NCBI RefSeq assembly: GCF_025753855.1
Contig: NZ_JAOWPT010000005.1
Location: forward strand, 419,391-483,390
DNA: 64,000 bases
Source: Mesorhizobium sp. ZC-5
GTDB taxonomy: Bacteria; Pseudomonadota; Alphaproteobacteria; Rhizobiales; Rhizobiaceae
Direction of reading: 5' to 3'
The translations under genes were made by a program, and so were the position numbers. Shown here piece by piece: positions 59,554 to 64,000 of this stretch; the first letter of the stretch is position 1, and every line of letters starts with the position of its first letter. Under the pieces are notes generated by a model, which worked only from the letters and a program-made list of their open reading frames with translations, did not search any database and was not told where the DNA came from.

Positions 59554-60276
59554 TCAGGCGTTCTCGCGGCGACGGCCGCGTTCACGCTCGCCGCCACCAT
59601 GCGAGTGATCGCCTTCCGTGGCGCGGCGTTCCGAGGCCATCGGGTCGTGCTCGAGGATCTCGCCCTTGAACACCCAGACCTTGACGCCGCAGATGCCGTA
59701 CGCGGTCTGCGCTTCGGCGGTGCCGTAGTCGACGTCGGCACGCAGCGTATGCAGCGGCACGCGGCCTTCACGGTACCATTCCATGCGCGCGATTTCGGCG
59801 CCGCCGAGACGGCCCGCGCAATTGATGCGGATGCCCTCGGCGCCGAGACGCATGGCCGACTGCACGGCGCGCTTCATCGCACGGCGGAAAGCCACGCGGC
59901 GCTCGAGCTGCTGGGCGATCGACTGGGCAACCAGGGTCGCGTCGATTTCCGGCTTGCGCACTTCGACGATGTTGAGGTGCGTCTCGGACTTGGTCATCTC
60001 CATCAGCTTCTTGCGAAGCTTTTCGATGTCGGCGCCCTTCTTGCCGATGATCAGGCCAGGACGGGCGGCATGGATGGTGACGCGGCACTTCTTGTGCGGA
60101 CGCTCGATGACAACCTTCGACACCGCAGCCTGCTTGAGTTCGCTCTGCAGGTATTTGCGGATCTTGATGTCCTCGTGCAGCAGCTTGCCGTACTCGCCGG
60201 TGTTCGCGTACCAACGCGAATCCCAAGTCCGGTTGATGCCGAGACGCAGGCCGATCGGATTGACTTTCTGGCCCAT
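59554..60276 (-). CDS. rpsC: Ribosomal protein S3
   Basis: Lines the mRNA entry channel and has a KH domain ([20 protein letters not shown]). The 240 residues start [20 protein letters not shown] and end in a His/Glu/Arg-rich tail. It overlaps the rplV stop by one base. Confidence 0.98.
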   Translation of the reverse strand: MGQKVNPIGLRLGINRTWDSRWYANTGEYGKLLHEDIKIRKYLQSELKQAAVSKVVIERPHKKCRVTIHAARPGLIIGKKGADIEKLRKKLMEMTKSETHLNIVEVRKPEIDATLVAQSIAQQLERRVAFRRAMKRAVQSAMRLGAEGIRINCAGRLGGAEIARMEWYREGRVPLHTLRADVDYGTAEAQTAYGICGVKVWVFKGEILEHDPMASERRATEGDHSHGGGERERGRRRENA

Positions 60277-60665
60277 TATGCAGCCTCCACTTTCTCTTCG
60301 ATCTCGCGAACGACAATCGTCAGGTTCGCGAACGGCTTCTCGATCCGGCTGGCGCGGCCGCGGCCACGAGCGTGGAAGCGCTTCATGACGATCGACTTGC
60401 CGACAAAGGCTTCGGCGACGACGAGAGCGTCGACGTCGAGGTCGTGATTGTTTTCCGCGTTGGCGATTGCCGATTCCAGCGTCTTGCGGACGGTGCCGGC
60501 AATGCGCTTGCGCGAGAATTCCAGGTCGGCGAGCGCAGTCGCCACCTTCTTGCCGCGGATGAGCGCGGCAACCAGGTTCAGCTTCTGCGGGCTGACGCGA
60601 ATCGTGCGGAGAACCGCCCGTGCCTCGTTGTCAGCAAGCCTGCGCGGAGCTTTGGCCTTGCCCAT
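60276..60665 (-). CDS. rplV: Ribosomal protein L22
   Basis: Lines the exit tunnel with an extended hairpin. The 129 residues include [20 protein letters not shown] and [18 protein letters not shown], the tunnel loop where macrolide-resistance changes occur in other bacteria. Confidence 0.98.
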   Translation of the reverse strand: MGKAKAPRRLADNEARAVLRTIRVSPQKLNLVAALIRGKKVATALADLEFSRKRIAGTVRKTLESAIANAENNHDLDVDALVVAEAFVGKSIVMKRFHARGRGRASRIEKPFANLTIVVREIEEKVEAA

Positions 60666-60667
60666 CG

Positions 60668-60946
60668 TTACTTCCTCTTCGCCTTCTTGTCCGCGCCGTG
60701 ACCGTAATAGGTCCGGGTCGGAGCGAATTCACCGAACTTGTGGCCGACCATGTCCTCGTTCACGGAAACGGGGATATGCTTCTGGCCGTTGTACACACCG
60801 AAGGTGAGGCCGACGAACTGCGGCAGGATGGTGGAGCGGCGGCTCCACATCTTGATCACCTCGTTACGCCCACCTTCACGAACCTTGTCTGCCTTCTTGA
60901 GCAGGAAGCCGTCGATGAACGGGCCTTTCCAAACTGAACGGGTCAC
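60668..60946 (-). CDS. rpsS: Ribosomal protein S19
   Basis: Head protein of the small subunit in a complex with S13. The 92 residues begin [20 protein letters not shown] and include [20 protein letters not shown] and [19 protein letters not shown]. Confidence 0.98.
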   Translation of the reverse strand: MTRSVWKGPFIDGFLLKKADKVREGGRNEVIKMWSRRSTILPQFVGLTFGVYNGQKHIPVSVNEDMVGHKFGEFAPTRTYYGHGADKKAKRK

Positions 60947-60961
60947 GTCTGACTACCTCTC

Positions 60962-61795
60962 TTAGCTCTTGCGCTGATGGCGCGAGCGCAGGATGAACTT
61001 GTCGGTCGCCTTGTTGGACCGGGTCTTCTTGCCCTTGGTCGGCTTGCCCCAGGGGCTAACCGGATTGCGGCCACCGGAGGTACGGCCTTCACCACCGCCA
61101 TGCGGGTGGTCGACCGGGTTCATGGTGACGCCGCGATTGTGCGGGCGCTTGCCCAGCCAGACCTTACGGCCGGCCTTGCCGAGATTGATGTTGCCGTGGT
61201 CCGGGTTGGAGACCGCGCCGACGGTGGCGATGCAGAGACCGCTGACGACGCGCTGCTCACCCGAATTGAGGCGCAGGATCGCCATGCCCTGGTCGCGGCC
61301 GACGAGCTGAGCGTATCCGCCAGCCGAACGGGCGATCTGGCCACCCTTGCCGGGCTTAAGCTCGACATTGTGGATGATCGTGCCGACCGGCATCGCCTGC
61401 AGCGGCATCGCGTTGCCCGGCTTCACGTCGACGTTCTCGCCGGCGATCACCTTGTCGCCCGGGGCCAGACGCTGCGGCGCCAGGATGTAGGACAGTTCGC
61501 CGTCATCATATTTGAGCAACGCGATGAAGGCGGTCCGGTTCGGATCGTATTCGATGCGCTCCACGGTCGCCGACACGTCGAACTTGCGGCGCTTGAAGTC
61601 GATGATGCGGTAGGAGCGCTTGTGACCGCCGCCGATGAAGCGGGCCGTGATGCGGCCGTAGTTGTTGCGGCCACCCGACTTTGTCAGGCCTTCCGTCAAG
61701 CCCTTGACCGGCTTGCCCTTGTACAGGGCCGAACGGTCGACCAGCACCAGTTGGCGCGTGCTCGGCGTTACGGGGTTGTATTTCTTGAGTGCCAT
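60962..61795 (-). CDS. rplB: Ribosomal protein L2
   Basis: Needed for subunit joining and peptidyl transfer. The 277 residues start [20 protein letters not shown] and carry the conserved [19 protein letters not shown] with the key histidine. It lies between rplW and rpsS. Confidence 0.98.
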   Translation of the reverse strand: MALKKYNPVTPSTRQLVLVDRSALYKGKPVKGLTEGLTKSGGRNNYGRITARFIGGGHKRSYRIIDFKRRKFDVSATVERIEYDPNRTAFIALLKYDDGELSYILAPQRLAPGDKVIAGENVDVKPGNAMPLQAMPVGTIIHNVELKPGKGGQIARSAGGYAQLVGRDQGMAILRLNSGEQRVVSGLCIATVGAVSNPDHGNINLGKAGRKVWLGKRPHNRGVTMNPVDHPHGGGEGRTSGGRNPVSPWGKPTKGKKTRSNKATDKFILRSRHQRKS

Positions 61796-61817
61796 TGTGC
61801 TTTCCTCGCGCCCTGTC

Positions 61818-62111
61818 TCAGAGGCCCGTAGCGACGTCGATCGACTGGCCGTCGGCCAGCGTCACAACCGCTTTCTTCACGTCGCCCTGGCGGCCGATGG
61901 TGCCGCGGAACCGCTTCACCTTGCCCTTGCGAACGAGTGTGTTCACCGCCGTCACCTTCACGCCGAACAGCGCTTCGATGGCAGCCTTGATCTCCGGCTT
62001 CGTCGCCTTCTTGGCGACGTTGAACACGACCTGGTTCTGTTCGGAAGCCATGGTCGACTTTTCGGTGATGGCCGGGCTGACGATCACGTCGTAGTGGCGA
62101 AGATCCGTCAT
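61818..62111 (-). CDS. rplW: Ribosomal protein L23
   Basis: Docking site for trigger factor and SRP at the tunnel exit. The 97 residues include [20 protein letters not shown] and [20 protein letters not shown]. Its start overlaps the rplD stop by four bases (ATGA). Confidence 0.98.
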   Translation of the reverse strand: MTDLRHYDVIVSPAITEKSTMASEQNQVVFNVAKKATKPEIKAAIEALFGVKVTAVNTLVRKGKVKRFRGTIGRQGDVKKAVVTLADGQSIDVATGL

Positions 62112-62728
62112 TTGAAGCGCTCCTCGAGAGCCTCGACGGCGGCCTTCGAAAGGACCAGCGTGCCGCGGCGCAGAATGTCGTAGACGTTGATGCCCTGGAT
62201 CGGCAGCACGTCGATGTTCGGGATGTTGGTGGCGGCCCGCTTGAAATTCACGTCGAGCTCGGCGCCGCCGATCAGCAGTGCGTTGGAGAGGCCTAGCGTC
62301 GCGAAATTGGCGATCAGCGCCTTCGTCTTGGCTTCCGTCAGCTTCAGATCGTCGATGATGATCAGGCTGGACGACTTGGCCTTGGCTGACAGTGCATGCT
62401 TCAGGCCGAGCGCGCGGACCTTCTTGGGAAGGTCGTGCTCATGGCTGCGCACGACCGGGCCGTGGGCCTTGCCGCCGCCGCGGAACTGCGGAGCGCGTGC
62501 CGAATGGTGACGGGCGCGGCCCGTACCCTTCTGCTTGTACATCTTGGCGCCGGTGCGCGCGATTTCGGCGCGGCCCTTGGCCTTGTGCGTGCCCTGCTGC
62601 TTCTTGGCAAGCTGCCAGCGCACGACGCGCTGCAGAATGTCTTCGCGCGGGTCGAGGCCGAATATCTCCTGGGAGAGCTTCACCTTGCCGGCGTCTTCGC
62701 CCGCGAGCGTGGTAATCTTGAGGTCCAT
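62108..62728 (-). CDS. rplD: Ribosomal protein L4
   Basis: Tunnel protein; in E. coli it also represses its own operon. The 206 residues have the tunnel loop [20 protein letters not shown] and [20 protein letters not shown]. It overlaps rplC by one base and rplW by four. Confidence 0.98.
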   Translation of the reverse strand: MDLKITTLAGEDAGKVKLSQEIFGLDPREDILQRVVRWQLAKKQQGTHKAKGRAEIARTGAKMYKQKGTGRARHHSARAPQFRGGGKAHGPVVRSHEHDLPKKVRALGLKHALSAKAKSSSLIIIDDLKLTEAKTKALIANFATLGLSNALLIGGAELDVNFKRAATNIPNIDVLPIQGINVYDILRRGTLVLSKAAVEALEERFK

Positions 62729-63444
62729 TATTCTGCCCCTTCATTTGCCGGAGCGGCTTCATTCTTCTGCGCGGCGCGGATCGCACCCGGCTTCGGAGCG
62801 TTGTCCGGCAGCGCCACCTTGGCGGCGTCGCGCACCAGGATCCAGGCGCCCTTCGAACCTGGAACCGCACCGCGGATCAGGATCAGGCCACGATCGGTAT
62901 CGGTCGAGACCACTTCGACGTTCTGCGTGGTGACGCGGGTGTCGCCCATGTGGCCGGCCATCTTCTTGCCCTTGAACACCTTGCCAGGATCCTGGCGCTG
63001 GCCGGTCGAGCCGTGCGTGCGGTGCGAGACCGAGTTACCGTGGGTCGCGCGGCCGCCACCGAAGTGGTGACGCTTGATGACGCCCTGGAAGCCCTTGCCG
63101 ATCGTCGTGCCGGTCACGTCCACCTTCTGGCCGGCAACGAAGTGCTCGACCGTGATCTCGGCGCCGACATCCAGAAGATTGTCGGGCGACACGCGGAACT
63201 CCGCGACCTTGGCTTTCGGCTCGACGGAGGCAGTCGCGAAATGGCCGCGCAGCGCCTTCGACGTATTCTTCACCTTGGCAAGGCCAACGCCCAGCTGAAC
63301 GGCGGTGTAGCCATTCTTCTCCTGGGTACGCTGCGCCACAACCTGGCAGTTCTCCATCTGGAGAACGGTCACGGGGACGTGTTCGCCGGCGTCGTTGTAG
63401 ACGCGCGTCATCCCCAGCTTCTTTGCGATAACACCTGAACGCAT
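62728..63444 (-). CDS. rplC: Ribosomal protein L3
   Basis: Early assembly protein near the peptidyl-transferase centre. The 238 residues start [20 protein letters not shown] and have [20 protein letters not shown], with the glutamine that PrmB methylates in E. coli. ATG 63444 is the family start; the longer frame to 63495 is read from the rpsJ spacer. The Ala/Glu-rich C-terminal tail exceeds the E. coli length. Confidence 0.98.
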   Translation of the reverse strand: MRSGVIAKKLGMTRVYNDAGEHVPVTVLQMENCQVVAQRTQEKNGYTAVQLGVGLAKVKNTSKALRGHFATASVEPKAKVAEFRVSPDNLLDVGAEITVEHFVAGQKVDVTGTTIGKGFQGVIKRHHFGGGRATHGNSVSHRTHGSTGQRQDPGKVFKGKKMAGHMGDTRVTTQNVEVVSTDTDRGLILIRGAVPGSKGAWILVRDAAKVALPDNAPKPGAIRAAQKNEAAPANEGAE

Positions 63445-63506
63445 CGGTTCGTTTTCCTTCAGAGGAGCCGTTTGGGACTGGCCCGCCCGGCTCATGTTCC
63501 CAGCTC

Positions 63507-63815
63507 TCAGAGCTTGATTTCGACGTCGACGCCGGCGGCAAGATCGAGCTTCATCAAAGCATCGACCGTCTGCGGGGTCGGATCGACGATGTCGAGCAGA
63601 CGCTTGTGCGTGCGCATTTCGAACTGCTCGCGGCTCTTCTTGTCGATGTGCGGCGAGCGGTTCACGGTGAACTTCTCGATCCGGGTCGGCAGCGGAATCG
63701 GGCCGCGGACGTTGGCGCCGGTGCGCTTGGCGGTCGACACGATTTCGCGCGTCGAGGCGTCGAGCACCCGGTGGTCAAACGCCTTCAGGCGGATGCGGAT
63801 ATTTTGGCCGTTCAT
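63507..63815 (-). CDS. rpsJ: Ribosomal protein S10
   Basis: Small-subunit head protein and partner of NusB in antitermination. The 102 residues include [20 protein letters not shown] and [19 protein letters not shown]. It is the first gene of the S10 cluster, downstream of tuf. Confidence 0.98.
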   Translation of the reverse strand: MNGQNIRIRLKAFDHRVLDASTREIVSTAKRTGANVRGPIPLPTRIEKFTVNRSPHIDKKSREQFEMRTHKRLLDIVDPTPQTVDALMKLDLAAGVDVEIKL

Positions 63816-63840
63816 GCGTCACTTCCTTGTTCTGGCGCGG

Positions 63841-63862
63841 CGCGGGCTTTTTCGCGCCCGCG
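63841..63862. terminator. Hairpin between tuf and rpsJ
   Basis: CGCGGGC and GCCCGCG form a seven-base stem around TTTTTTCGC. On the minus strand no T tract follows, so it may be an attenuator or a processing site rather than a full terminator. Confidence 0.4.
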
Positions 63863-63881
63863 ACAGATCGGTTGGTTCTTA

Positions 63882-64000
63882 TTACTCTTTGATGCTTGCG
63901 ACGATGCCGGCGCCGACGGTACGGCCGCCTTCACGGATGGCGAAGCGCAGCTTCTCTTCCATGGCGATCGGCACGATCAGTTCGACATCGACCGTGATGT
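63882..64000 (-). CDS. tuf: Elongation factor Tu, C-terminal end only
   Basis: The last 39 residues are visible, ending [15 protein letters not shown] with TAA at 63884-63882; they match the end of EF-Tu domain 3 ([20 protein letters not shown]). The rest lies beyond the right edge. EF-Tu delivers aminoacyl-tRNA to the ribosome. Its place upstream of rpsJ is the normal str-S10 junction. Confidence 0.97.
   Translation of the reverse strand, partial: ITVDVELIVPIAMEEKLRFAIREGGRTVGAGIVASIKE

Overview
The window reads as the chromosome of a high-GC alphaproteobacterium of the Rhizobiales, most likely Mesorhizobium or a close relative in the Phyllobacteriaceae. Supporting signs are the str/S10/spc/alpha ribosomal gene order, a separate eukaryote-like glutamine synthetase (glnII) beside glnBA, rhizobial LexA boxes of the form GTTC-N7-GTTC, a DUF2735 gene next to glnII, and short intergenic palindromic repeats. 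No tRNA, rRNA, CRISPR array, insertion sequence or prophage was recognised. The genus is an inference from gene content and protein character, not from a search.

Layout. 1-2.4 kb: an ATP-grasp gene cut by the left edge and three small conserved genes. 2.5-7.1 kb: a seven-gene minus-strand operon coaD-ppi-ppi-DUF606-queA-orf90-tgt that includes the last steps of queuosine tRNA modification. 7.3-12.5 kb: a tiny membrane protein, gyrA, a CPBP protease, MarC and an unknown gene. 12.5-15.6 kb: an orphan TctC binding protein beside a gene remnant, an exported nucleosidase and ssb. 15.8-21.4 kb: a coupled sugar operon (binding protein, two permeases, ROK kinase, GntR regulator, UPF0309-type sugar isomerase) with no ATPase gene. 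22-25 kb: uvrA. 25-26.3 kb: decayed HTH antitoxin copies and inverted repeats. 26.4-33.3 kb: DUF72, Na/Pi cotransporter, a cysteine-rich CxxCH protein and nnrED. 33.6-39 kb: nitrogen assimilation genes (glnB-glnA, glnII, DUF2735) with sigma-54 promoters, enclosing an AmpR-like regulator divergent from a B3-type metallo-beta-lactamase. 39-49.3 kb: DUF1963, ATP12, EamA, RluA, CrcB, NCS2 permease, nuclease, rarA, degP-like and ankyrin genes. 49.4-64 kb: 26 genes of the ribosomal superoperon on the minus strand, from rpsJ to rplQ, with the end of tuf at the right edge.

The main points for follow-up are: a tRNA-guanine transglycosylase that has lost three of its four zinc ligands; the AmpR/B3 beta-lactamase pair; ssb and uvrA, each with its own LexA box but separated by a sugar operon; a ROK kinase without the zinc cluster; a terminator-bounded orphan transcript candidate upstream of uvrA; a duplicated, frameshifted antitoxin; and an 80-base hairpin between rpsM and rpsK. 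No single locus could be shown to be a wholly new system; the strongest candidates are listed with the tests that would decide them.
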